A stretch of 64,000 nucleotides of DNA from Chaenocephalus aceratus (Eukaryota > Chordata > Actinopteri > Perciformes > Channichthyidae): assembly GCA_023974075.1 (NCBI GenBank), contig CM043797.1, forward strand, positions 11,772,401 through 11,836,400, read 5' to 3'. The translations under genes and the position numbers were made by a program. Within the stretch, counting starts at the first letter, position 1; each line of letters begins with the position of its first letter. The notes under the pieces are model-generated. The model was not told the origin of the DNA. It did no database searches and saw nothing but the letters and a program-made list of their open reading frames with translations. This document shows positions 45,919 to 56,217 of the stretch, one piece after another.

Positions 45919-46903
45919 TAGGGGTGTAACGGTATCCGTATTCGTCCCGTACCGTCACGGTTCGGACGTCACGGTTCGGCACATGCAGTCACACGGCGAA
46001 TACGCCTTTTTTTTACGAGTGGGAAAAAAGTCTGTCCTTCAGGGCAGTATCCACTACACTATTTATAATCCAGGGGGCGGTATTGCGCCTAAAAGCTGTT
46101 TGACAGCCGCCCTTAAACAACAAATGAAGAACAAGAAGAAACAACAACAAAACGAACTAAATACAAGAAGAAGAAAAGTTAGTATGGCGATTTCAGATAA
46201 CACACAGGAGCTAGAACCCACCTGCTTCTTTTAAATCAGCTGTGTGGGAACATTTCGGGTTCCCTGTGGACTACAATAACGATGAAGTGTGCGAGTGGTG
46301 GATCGGACGAGGACGGTGTGTCGGCGTTGTTCGATAGCGGTGCGGTATGCTAATGGCAACACACGCCAAACATGCTAAATCATATCAGAAGGCATCACCC
46401 AGATTTGCCAATCACGGAGCCGGCAAAAGACAACAGCTGTTCAACAGCTGATCCCCGCTGCTTTAAGAAGCCAATAGACATGAAAGCAGTGAGACCAAAA
46501 TAAATAACGGAAGCTTTTGGCATATGTTTTTCAACGACTTTGCGCTCTTGAAACACTTTCTTATTATTTATGATGTAAGACATTCTTTTTAGTTTTACAG
46601 CTTGATGAAACCTCCTTTTTGTTTGACATCAGCCATTATAGATAATATGGCCATCTGAGTGTGTGTGGTACTGTTTATGGTTTGTTTTTAACTGTTTAAT
46701 ACAGTTAATTATTCAAAATGTCAGAGTTCCTTATTTTGAGACTGAAACTTGCACGACTGTTCAAAAATAAATAACAACAAACCTGTAATTATGCATTTGG
46801 GACTTTTTTTTGCTTTTTCTTGCTGTACCGAACCGTACCGAACCGTGACCCCCATACCGAGGTACGAACCGAACCGTGACTTCTGTGAACCGTTACACCC
46901 CTA
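45919..46903 (+). mobile_element. hAT element with BED-finger remnant
   Basis: The 985-bp element begins TAGGGGTGTAACGG and ends CGTTACACCCCTA, with ACGGTTCGG-type subterminal repeats. Flanks ATATGTAG (45911-45918) and GTATGTAG (46904-46911) are a 7-of-8 target duplication. The plus strand of 46225-46430 encodes a frameshifted BED finger beginning SAVWEHFGFPVDYNND. Transposase core absent. Confidence 0.8.
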
Positions 46904-47075
46904 GTATGTAGGTATTATTTGCAAACAGCCACTCTGCATTAAACCTCTAGTATGTCACCTGATACAGCTGCTGGGAGACTTGTGGGGAACTAAAACCTCT
47001 ATCAGCACTTAGTGGACTCCTTCTCCTCATTTAGAGACCTGTACATATATACTTGTACAACATTTACAAACTTAA

Positions 47076-47400
47076 AGGTCACCTATTATGCAAAATCCAC
47101 TTTTTCATTTCTTTTATACACAAGTTATGCTCCCCTCTCTGTTAAGAGATTCTGAAAGTTTCAGGAACAAATATTCACTAACCAAATATCTCTCAGGGGG
47201 GCGTGGGGAGTGGCTCCTTATTTTCATCAAAAGTAACAGACACAGAATCAGCACTTTTGAAACAGGGCTGAAACAGAGGGGTTTATGGGATGCTACAATG
47301 CATGATCTGTTTGGTAATTCGAGCCAAACACTTCAGAGACATGCTTTCTATATAACTGAGAACTATATTATATTGATGGTATAAGTATAATAGGGGACCT
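47076..47400. mobile_element. TTAA-flanked MITE, 325 bp
   Basis: Begins AGGTCACCTATTATGC and ends ATAATAGGGGACCT, flanked by TTAA (47072-47075 and 47401-47404). Abundant teleost type; related ends occur at 12613, 30659 and 62155. Confidence 0.8.
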
Positions 47401-47404
47401 TTAA

Positions 47405-48092
47405 GACATTTCCATTTCTCATCTGCATATCTATACTTCATATGACTTGCTGAAGTCATGCTGAAGTTCACAAAAAATAATACGTTATGTAGTTTTCTAC
47501 TGCCAAGGGTCTGTCAATAAAAAAAACACATATAGCAATGGCGGAAGATGGATAGGATTCCTTTATTGATGATTGTTCAGGAGGTTTTTTACAATGAGCC
47601 ATTCGAGAGACGGACGCACAAAGTTAGCTGCGAGATGAGCTACCGCTAACATTTTCTCAATTCCTTACTCTGAGAATTCAAGATATAACTAAAATACTTT
47701 ATCTGATTAAAATATTTTTGTTAGAATGACAGAGATGTGAAAATAAATCTGTGTTATAAGAACTGGATCAAAACTATTTAAACCGCTTCTGGCAAATACC
47801 CACAAAGCCGATGCATTCTGGAATGGGATAAGATGCCATCAGAGGCGACAATGCTAAATGGACTCTTACCTTGATTCAAATTACAGGTTACTCTAGGTGT
47901 GAAAAATCTCAACATTTGGGATAGTAAAAGTAAACAACTTAAAAAAAATTATAACATATGTGCAGTGATTTTAAGAGATATTTGGCTGTGGAAATGTACA
48001 CTGAAAATTCTGAAAAGTTGACTTTAATTAATAACATTAAGTTGAACCTATTATGTTTTATTTAAACGTAATATTATTGCTTTCAACTCACC
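47405..48092. other. lrrc75a-like intron, no recognisable element
   Basis: AT-rich, short frames only. Confidence 0.4.
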
Positions 48093-48228
48093 AGAGACCT
48101 GTACGACGAAGCCGGAATTTCGCTTAGTGAGCTAACGAGGGAAAACTCTGGGTTTCCAGTCCTACGACGCTGGTTCACTTCTTAGCAGGCTAGATCTCCA
48201 TGGTAACTTGTGCTGAGCGGCTAACCTG
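48093..48228. repeat. Short relative of the large inverted repeat's end sequences
   Basis: Starts ACCTGTACGACGAAGCCGG and contains GGTTCACTTCTTAGCAGGCT AGATCTCCATGG, which also appears inverted in the spacer of the large inverted repeat (about 55285-55325). Probably a small MITE or fragment of the same family. Confidence 0.5.
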
Positions 48229-48650
48229 GGGGGTATACTATGAATCTAGTTCAACCTATCCTGGATATGTTTTGAGTTATCCGGTTGACTTAATCCAAAA
48301 CGAAGCCGCTCTCGCTAAACTGTCCTACTATCAACTATCAACTCATTCGCTCAAGCCAGCCGTGTCCTATCTAGTTAGATGCGCGTTCACATAAAAGGGG
48401 TGGTATCTGGAGCATTCGACCAATCACAAACATGGATAAGCGTACTGACAGCGCAGCGTCATACTTCCTGAATGAAAAGTCAACTATAATATTAGTCAAA
48501 TATGAAGAAGTTAAACTTTAAACATCCATGACTTAAACACTTTATCCAGGATAAAAGCCACATAGCTGCACCTGCAAGGTGAATGCAGCTGGTAAAAGAA
48601 AAAGTGTTTGAATGCGTACATTAACAGTTCTCATTCATAACACTCCGTTC

Positions 48651-48791
48651 GATGTCTCACTATGGGATGCGCCTCATCGCGGAGCAAACAGAAGCATCAA
48701 TCTCATTACGCCAATCCTGATTGGCTGGTGATCTTGACGTCAGGGGAAATCACCCCCTATAAGTAGTCATTCAAACACCTCTTCTCGCTTC
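48651..48791 (+). repeat. DIRS left inverted terminal repeat
   Basis: From GATGTCTCACTATGGGATGC to CACCTCTTCTCGCTTC. Pairs with 53297-53468. Includes CCAATCCTGATTGGCTGGTG, itself a short palindrome with a CCAAT-box core. Confidence 0.85.
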
Positions 48792-49300
48792 AGAGCACAT
48801 CTCTACAGTAGCCGGGCAAGCTTCACTGTCCACAGACTGAACCCAAATACCCATTTCGGTCGACGGGCGCTCGCCGGCTACTCCTTCTGCTTCGCAGGCA
48901 GACGTTAGTACTAACGCTATTAGTATTTAAAATCGACCTCGCCCTTCTCTTCCCCGGAAAGTAAGGTAGGTCCGATTTTTTAAGCTAGCAGCACACCTGT
49001 TGCTAGCTCGCTCCCTCTCTACCGACACCACGGTAGCGAGGACGTTTTTTCTTTTCTCTTCTCCACGGAGAGGAAAAGGATTAAAAAGGAGCATACTGCC
49101 ACACCAGTCAGTATTCTCCGGGAATAAAAGACCCACACCGTCCTTTTCCCCGGATTAAGGACAAGGTGGTAATACCTTTTTCTCCCGTCCCACCTGTCGA
49201 GAGCGGGCCCTCTCCACGCCACGAGGCGACCAGGATGGACGCCCCTCTCCCTCACACCAGAAGAGTCAGGGACTCGGTGGCTTGACTCTGCGGCTGCGGG

Positions 49301-50446
49301 TTGAAGATCTCGGGCACAGACACACACCAGGTCTGTTCGTCCTGCCTCGGGCTGGAACACGCCCGAGGCGCGATCGACAACCCCGGCTCATGCGGACATT
49401 GTTTCCGCTTCACCGTTAAGAGCCTCCGCCGACGGTTAGCAAGACAAGCTAGCCTGTCGGAACAGGACCCCCCCATGTCCATGGACCCGCCGACTGGCAG
49501 TCAAGACACGGGGGCGTCCGCCACAGAGAGTGAACCCCTCTCCGTGTCGGTCTGGGGCTCATTATCCGCTATGGCCACAGAACCGGAATCCCGCGCCCTG
49601 GCAGGCCGGGACCCGGTGACGACAAGACACAAGCTTTACCAAGCTGGGGCTCCCGGTTAGACCTCACCATGGTCTCACCCGCAGAGGATGTCCTCGAGCT
49701 GGACTACGAGGAGGACGAAGAGGAGGGCGCCCTGGCGTTCCTCCTGTCCGAGTCGGATGAACAAGAAGAGGACACCTTCATGTCATCGGCCCAGGCTGCA
49801 AAGCCTGGAGCGAGGGCTGCTCTCCCGGGCGATAGCACACCAGCTTCGCCCGGTCTGAGCATGGACCTGCAGGCCGTGTGCAAACGCGCTGCGGTCAGAC
49901 TCAACGTTCCGTGACCTGAAATGACCAAGGAGACCTCCAGGTCCCGCTACGAGGGGAAAACACCTTCCCCAAGCACCGTCACCAAGCAGGAACCCCACGC
50001 TGCCAGCAAAGTCGGACCGCTTTCAGTCTACAATGACTGAAAAGTCCTACAAAGCGGCAGCGCTGTCCGCTAGGGCCCTGAACGTGTCCTCGCTGCTAAC
50101 CGCCTACCAAGCGGAGCTCTGCGAGGACCCGTCGGGTAGCCCGGGAGCAGCCACTCTGGACGAGATGGCAGCGGTCACGGACATTTTCCTAGAAGGGTCC
50201 AGCCGCTGCCTTCGCAGCAGCAGTCCTTCACCCAAGCTGTCTCGAACTCTGCTCGGTTTAAAGCACCGGACAAGCAGAGGTCGCAGCCCACCCCGAGTCC
50301 CCAGCCCAGGCTGGAGACAAGGGCAAGTTGGCCGAGAAAATCTCCAGTTCCGGCTGCAGCTCAGGCTCAGCCAACCCAGAATTTCGGCCAGCAGTCGAGG
50401 AAGAAGAAGCGAGCGGCGTGACAGCCCCTCCTTCTCCCCTCCGTGA
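49301..50446 (+). pseudogene. DIRS gag-like region, frameshifted
   Basis: Three open pieces in different frames (49301-49660, 49669-49914, 50033-50446). The first has a Cys-rich motif, DTHQVCSSCLGLEHARGAID followed by C-x2-C (SCGHCF) and FTVKSLRRRL, typical of fish DIRS gag proteins. The third has KSYKAAALSARALNVSSLL TAYQAEL, also a DIRS gag block. The protein would package the element's RNA. The frame changes mean it cannot be made as one product. Confidence 0.65.
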
Positions 50447-50689
50447 ATGTGTTCCCGCTGCCTCAAGAGATGCCTAAACACCATCCTCAAGTCCGCACAA
50501 ACACATGTCACACATTGATTGATTCCTCTGTCATAAAACATTTGCCGCTGACGCATCCAGGCTTCAGGCCGAGGGCGCAGCTAAAAAAAAATGAAAAGAA
50601 GATCAATGAAGCCAATAAACAGCCCGTCAATTATTCCCCTTCTGAGAGCAGCTACGGCATTTCTCAAAAGGTGGATTACTGACGGGTCT

Positions 50690-50959
50690 GTGAAGGCACC
50701 ACCGCCACGCGCACGCGCAGTGCCGGCTGGGGCTTTAAGGGCACCACCGTCACGCGCATGCGCAGTGCCGGCTGGGACTGTGAAGGCACCACCGTCACGC
50801 GCATGGGCAGTGCCGGCTGGGACTGTGAAGGCACCACCGTCACACGCATGGGCAGTGCCGGCTGGGACTGTGAAGGCACCACCGTCACACGCATGCGCAG
50901 TGCCGGCTGGAGCTGTGAAGGCACCACCGTCACACGCATGGGCAGTGCCGGCCGGAGCT
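50690..50959 (+). repeat. 45-bp minisatellite, six tandem units, with NRF1-like motifs
   Basis: Exactly six 45-bp units (270 bp). As each is a multiple of three, the plus frame encodes six copies of a 15-residue unit (VKAPPSHAWAVPAGT type), and the other strand and a second frame are also open. Units 1 and 2 contain GCGCACGCGC (50709-50718) and GCGCATGCGC (50754-50763), the NRF1 consensus core; later units carry one or two changes. Not known as part of DIRS gag or RT; probably expanded locally. Confidence 0.9.
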
Positions 50960-51308
50960 GTAAGCGTGACATCTCAGCTGGCTCTAAGGAGCATACAGCA
51001 GGAGATACTCACAACATCTGCCTGGGCTTCTCAAAACAGTTACACATTATCTGTTTTCACAAGCCCAGAGAGAGTCAACCCATATTCTGGAGAGAGAAGT
51101 TCTCTCTCTCCTAGAAAGAAGGGTTTTATCTATAAAGCCCGCCGAGCAGAGTCAGATTACGCAGACAAATGTCCTCGTAAAGTCACCCGCTCAACATGGG
51201 CCTCATAATAAAACTAAACCCTAAACTAAGAGTATTGGTTATTATGTAATGCGTAGTGGCACTACACCCTACTTTTCTAGTGCGGGACGCGCCTACGGGT
51301 GCTGTCCT

Positions 51309-51759
51309 TTCACGGAAGGTGGTCACCACGGACGCATGTCAGACAGGCTGACAGGGTATTTACGAAGGTCGCCCGGTGAGAGGTCTCTAGAGCAGAGACC
51401 TCCAGCGGGCGCACGTAAATCGCCCGGAGCTTTTAGCGGTGGTCCCCACCCTAAAACGCTTTCTGCCTTCTCTCAGAGGACACCATGTCCTCGTGAGGAC
51501 AGACAACGCGATATCGTGTATGAACCGCCAAGGGAGGTTGCGTTGTCTCCAGTCACACACACTGGCACACAAACTGATCCCTTGGAGCGGCAGACGTCTC
51601 CTCTCTCTGAGAGCGACACAGGTACCGGGAGTGATGCACCTCGGGACAGAACTACTGTCCAGAGGTGCACCACTCTATGCAGACTGGACTCCACATCTAA
51701 GGGTCGTGAGTCCGCTGTGGGTGCGTTACGGCGGAGCCGCGTTAAATCTGTTCGCATAA
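51309..51759 (+). pseudogene. DIRS RNase H domain remnant
   Basis: The frame VVTTDA (about 51318), then after stops PELLAVVPTLKRFLPSLRG, HHVLVRTDNAISCMNRQG, VPGVMHLGTELLSRGAPLY and RYGGAALNLFA, corresponds to the RNase H that follows the RT in DIRS polyproteins. The Asp of TTDA, the Glu of ELLAV and the Asp of RTDN are present; the last acidic position reads TELLSR where ADLLSR is usual. Two in-frame stops lie near 51345-51370. The upstream RT motifs (F/YxDD region) were not found in 50450-51300. Confidence 0.7.
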
Positions 51760-51879
51760 AGAAAAAATGCTCAATGATAGCTGTTCTCTTTAATGCACGA
51801 TTTAAACGCACCGTTAGGCGGGGACGCACTCGTACACGATTGACCTCCGGGTCCTCTGTACGCGTTCACACCCCTGGCT

Positions 51880-53067
51880 CTGTTACCCCCAACTCTGGCC
51901 AGAGTGAAGGAGCAACTTATCCTGATGGTTCCGCCCTAGCCCGCAACGTACGGGCTGGCGGAGATATATCAGCTGTTGTGCGGGCAGCCATGGCAGCCCC
52001 CACCACACAGGGACAGATTGTCTCAGGCGGGGGGGGCGATCCTTCACCCACGCCCAGAGCGCGGGGCACTATGGGCCTGACCCGTGAGTGGTACAATCTG
52101 AATACAGTGGGACTCCCTCAGAAGGTGATAAACACTATTCAGAGTGCGAGAGCTTCCTCCACCAGGTCTCTTTACGACTGTAAGTGGAGGGTGTTTGAGG
52201 AGTGGTGCCTTCAAGAAGGGCACATCTCTTTTCAATGTCCTGTCGGGGTGATTTTATCATTTCTACAGGACTTGATCGATAAACACAGAGCTTTCTCCAC
52301 GATCAAGGTGTACCTGGCTGCTATTGCTGCATGCCATGTGGGCTTTGAGGGTAAGACGGCTAGCCAACATCCTTTGGTCTGCCGTTTTATGAAGGGAGCT
52401 CGCAGGCTCCTCCCTGTCTCCAGGTCGCTGGTGCCCTTATGGGACTTGGCAGTGGTTTTAAATGGGCTCAGAATGACCTCATTTGAACCCCTGGAAGGAG
52501 CTGACATGAAACATCTGTCACTCAAGACAGTGCTGTTACTGGCCCTGGCATCCGCTAAGCGGGTCAGTGATATTCATGCACTGTCTGTACATCCTTTATG
52601 CACTCAGTTTGCCCCAGGGCAAACGAGAGTGTTGTTGAAGCCCAACCCTGCCTTTACACCAAAGGTGGTTGGTTCCTGTACCCCAATTGACATTGAGGCA
52701 TTTCCTCCGCCGCTGGTTTCCTCCGGGGAGCAGCAGCAGGATCTGTTGTGTCCAGTCCGGGCTTTAAACACATATATGGACAGATCAAAGGAGCTTCGTC
52801 TTAATGACCAACTCTTCGTGTCCTGGGCTAACCCTCACAAGGGCAAGCCTGTTACTAAGCAACGGCTCTCCCACTGGATTGTGGAGGCAATTGCTTTGGG
52901 GCCCGTACAAGTCAGAGCTCGCAGGCACCCTCGGGTTCGCGAGTTCTCTGGACTCAGGGTCTGGCTGCATCCTGGGCTCTGTCCCATCCAAGACATTGGT
53001 GCGAGCTGGTCCTCGCCGCTCACTTTTGTCCGCCTTTTAACAGTCTGGACGTTCTACTCCCAGTTTT
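51880..53067 (+). pseudogene. DIRS tyrosine recombinase, nearly full length, damaged at the catalytic end
   Basis: The recombinase would integrate the circular DNA intermediate. From about 52070 one frame is open: GLTREWYNLNTVGLPQKV, RSLYDCKWRVFEEWC, VGVILSFLQDLIDK, FMKGARRLLPVSRSLVP, VLLLALASAKRVSDIHALS (first catalytic Arg), CPVRALNTYMDRSKELR, LFVSWANPHKGKPVTKQRLS, HWIVEAIA. After that the HxxR box (HSTR in the relic at 3.4 kb) is out of frame and altered (about 52900-52965), and the frame returns for ASWSSPLTFVR before a stop at about 53067. Region 51880-52070 matches the DIRS linker (QPWQPPPHRD-type, in another frame). It is therefore inactive but young. Confidence 0.8.
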
Positions 53068-53178
53068 GACTCAAGCAGTGCTGGGCACCTGGTTAAGTCG
53101 GAGCCCTACCTGTTAAAGTTCTGGTCGGTTTGGTGATTTTCGAGATAAGCTCGTCTGGCAATACGGGAGCTACAATAT

Positions 53179-53273
53179 CCCATAGTGAGACATCAAACGG
53201 AGTGTTATGAATGAGAACTATAGGTTACTTACGTAACCCCAGTCTCAGAGTAACATGAAGTGAGATGTCTCAC
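53179..53273 (+). repeat. DIRS internal complementary region
   Basis: 53179-53218 is the complement of the left end (48627-48666), and 53219-53273 is the complement of the right end (53460-53514). The two meet at 53218/53219. This is the splint by which DIRS cDNA is thought to be circularised. Confidence 0.88.
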
Positions 53274-53296
53274 CAGACGGCCCTCCTTACTATGGT

Positions 53297-53468
53297 GAAG
53301 CGAGAAGAGGTGCTTATTTTGAATGACGCATGCGTTGTGGCGCAAGCTACTTATAGGGGGTGATTTCCCCTGACGCTGACGTCAAGATCACCAGCCAATC
53401 AGGATTGGCGTAATGAGATTGATGCTTCTGTTTGCTCCGCGATGAGGCGCATCCCATAGTGAGACATC
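53297..53468 (-). repeat. DIRS right inverted terminal repeat
   Basis: Complement of 48651-48791, longer by about 30 bp because of extra sequence (GACGCATGCGTTGTGGCGC area, 53320-53345) and a short CTGACG duplication. Confidence 0.85.
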
Positions 53469-53596
53469 TCACTTCATGTTACTCTGAGTACTGGGGTTAC
53501 GTAAGTAACCTATAGGTTTATGATATCACTGCCCCGTCCAAGACACGAGTGGATCTGACCTTAATTACATTTGACTCGAGTGTTTCGTCAACTTAA

Positions 53597-54770
53597 AGAG
53601 CCTGTGACACGAGTTTCCCCCATCATCCAAACCCATCAATTTGAGTAAATATTGCCCCTTGAAAATCGTTACTGAACTGATTTTGGATATTTGTACTTTG
53701 ATAACCATTAATCTGCCCTTCAATGTTGACCATTTTCTGGATCTTCTCGGGGATTCTTCAAGTCCCGCCAAATGATGTGTGACGTCATTGCGGGCACAGC
53801 GCTCCAGCTGCACCGTTCAGGATTCCAGCATCTGCATGTAAACGCACGATGGTGCACACAGCAGCAAGCTCAGACAGCGATGACAGTTTAATTTTGAACG
53901 TGTCTGAGAGCTCATATGAGGCTGAAGGATCGGTTTATGTTGTATCCGTTAGAAGTTTAGGAATTAGGTGCGTCAATATGGGCGATCATACGGTCATGTA
54001 GCCAGTGGTGGACTGGGACTAAAAATCATCCCGGGACTCTCGACCGGCCCACTTCGGTACCGCTAGTAAATTGTCAACGGGGGGAGTGGGGGATGTGCTA
54101 GTGACTTATCCGACCGGCCCACTTCGGTACCAGCCCATCGGGATTCGTCCCGATGGCCAGTCCGCCACTGCACCCAGCCCAGCCCACGTAAACTGTCAAC
54201 GGGGGAGCCTCGCTGCGGGGAAACGGTGGACCTAGTGTCCCGATCGGAGTGGGAATAATAATAATAATAATCCGTGTATTTTATCCATTAAACCACACGT
54301 TTAATCCATGTTGGTGTCCTACAACTACAAAAAGCATCGGTTTGTTTTCTCATCAGGAAATGCAGACCGGCTCAAACAAACAATTTTTATATCATCATCC
54401 TCACGATCATTTAATATCATATGTTCGCCGAATTGACATGAAAGCACTGACAAATATGAATATACTGCAGTCAACTTCATTAAAACGTTATTAACGTGCC
54501 TAAACTCAGTAATTCACCATTTCTACGCATGACAACAGACTTTGTCCGTGTTTGGCTCTCTCGCCGCACAGTGAAGCGTTCCCGCATTGACGTCACTTCC
54601 GGCTTCCCCCAAAACTTCAAAATGAGTCGAAGGAATTTCCCCGCGATGTTCGAAATTATTGATATTTATCGGAACGGTATCGCAACTTCTTTTTTAAACT
54701 GACGGTTCGAGATGACTAGTAGCCCAATATTTCATTGCACAACAGTTGTTGGGAGGCTGTCACAGGCTCT
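53597..54770 (-). mobile_element. TTAA-flanked MITE (Kolobok-like), copy B
   Basis: Same family as 28285-30468 in reverse orientation, ends AGAGCCTGTGACA, flanked by TTAA (53593-53596 and 54771-54774). The empty site GTCAACTTAATGTGTTGC is preserved in the other arm of element F (complement of about 55745-55765), proving TTAA duplication. It carries the shared hAT MITE (54002-54172). Confidence 0.8.
54002..54172. mobile_element. hAT MITE (CAGTGGTGGACTGG ends) inside copy B
   Basis: Counterpart of 29072-29239. Contains two direct copies of GACCGGCCCACTTCGGTACC. Confidence 0.6.
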
Positions 54771-56217
54771 TTAATGTGTTGCTTAAAATAATACTTATGC
54801 ATACAGTATATGACACTGTGAGTGTTGCACAGCCAGATACGGCTCAGCTGAATCAGATAAGGAAATATATGATACATTATGATGTGATATGAATGATAAT
54901 GGGACACATCGACGTCTGCACTCACAGTGCCGCGGACTGTACTTAATGTTCCTTTGATCCGGTTACTTATGTTGTGGCAGATATTTAAGTAAGCTTTCTT
55001 AACATAATAGTATAATAATAGTATAATAGTTATAATAGTTAGATTGCTCTGAAGATGGGAGGTGATGTTCTATTCATTTTCACGTTCACACAGTCGGTGA
55101 TTTTGGCCGGCCGTCTTTCCTGCAACGGCAGTTTAAACTGCATTTCCTTTCTCCTGTAATATGACTTGATAGCTTTAAACTCCGCACACTGAGCTCTGAT
55201 TGTTCAGCAGGCGGTGCTTTCACTGAGTTGATCTCTTATCCTGGAACCTATCCTGCTTCCGAGCACAGACTAGGTTCCAGGATAAGTCACTATGGAGATC
55301 TAGCCCGCTAAAAAGTGAACCAGCTCGGAGCTAGAAAGGGAAAAGCGCTGGTGTGAAAGCCGCATCAGTGAAAGCACCGCCTGCTGACCAATCAGAGCTC
55401 AGTGTGCGGAGTTTAAAGCGATCAAGTCCTATTACAGGATAAAGGAAACTGCCGTTGCAGGAAAGACGGCCGGCAAAAATCAGAGCAATCTTCAGAGCAA
55501 TCTGACTATTATAACATTAGCGTTAAGAAAGCTTACTTAAATATCTGCCACAACACAAGTAACCGGATCAAAGTAACATTACAGGCTACAGTCCGCGGCA
55601 CTGTGAGTGCTGATGTCGATGTGTCCCATTATCATTCATATCACATCATAATGTATCATATATTTCTTTATCTAAGTCAGCTTCTTGAGCCGTATCTGGC
55701 CGTGCAACACTTACAGTGTCACATACTGTATGCAGAAGTATTATTTTAAGCAACACATTAAGTTGACGAAACACTCGAGACAAATGTAATTAAAGTCAGA
55801 TTCACTCGCGTCTTAGTGATATCATAAACCTGTTAATGTACGCATTCAAACACTTTTTCTTTTACCAGCTGTATTCACCTTGCAGATGCAGCTATGTGGT
55901 TTTTATCCTGGATAAAGTGTTTAAGTCATGGATGTTTAAAGTTTAACATCTTCATTCTAATATTATAGTTGAGTTTTTATTCAGGAAGTATGACGCGCTG
56001 CGCTGTCAGTACGCTTGTCCATGTTTGTGATTGGTCGATCGCTTCAAATACCACCCCTTTCATGTGAACGTGCACCTAACTAGATAGGGCAAAACTGGCT
56101 TGAGTTAACGAGTTGATAACCAGCGTCGTACGACCGCTTAGCGAGAGCGCGTTTGTTTTGGATTAGGTAAACCGGCTAACTCAAACATATCCAGGTTATG
56201 TTGAACCAGCTTCGTCA

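Larger units (their letters stand above)
48627..53514 (+). mobile_element. DIRS retrotransposon, probably RT-deleted, with intact terminal architecture
   Basis: DIRS elements carry gag, RT/RNase H and a tyrosine recombinase between inverted terminal repeats, and integrate through a circle without target duplication. Seen here: inverted repeats (48651-48791 and 53297-53468), unique outer ends, and an internal complementary region at 53179-53273 that joins the complement of the left end to the complement of the right end. The junction with the host matches the empty site in the right arm base for base, with no duplication. Coding parts in order: gag-like, a 45-bp minisatellite, RNase H, recombinase. 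The RT catalytic region is missing, so it is presumably mobilised only in trans, if at all. Confidence 0.9.
48229..56217. mobile_element. Large inverted-repeat (foldback) element F, invaded by two other elements
   Basis: The left arm is in three pieces (48229-48626, 53515-53592 and 54775 to about 55216); the right arm is continuous (about 55366-56217), with a spacer of about 150 bp. Without inserts the element would be about 1.9 kb. End sequences (GTATGACGAAGCTGGTTCAAC, read inward from the right) resemble PIF/Harbinger-type MITEs, but no target duplication was found. Arms have diverged by scattered substitutions and small indels. The left arm was split by a DIRS element at 48627-53514 and a TTAA MITE at 53597-54770; the right arm retains both empty sites. 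Confidence 0.75.

Noticed and set aside
49019..49482. Minus-strand frames at the DIRS left region
   Set aside because: Antisense of the gag-like region; no domains.
50676..50972. 98-codon minus-strand repetitive frame and the overlapping plus frame over the minisatellite
   Set aside because: Products of a 45-bp repeat that is open in several frames; no independent gene.
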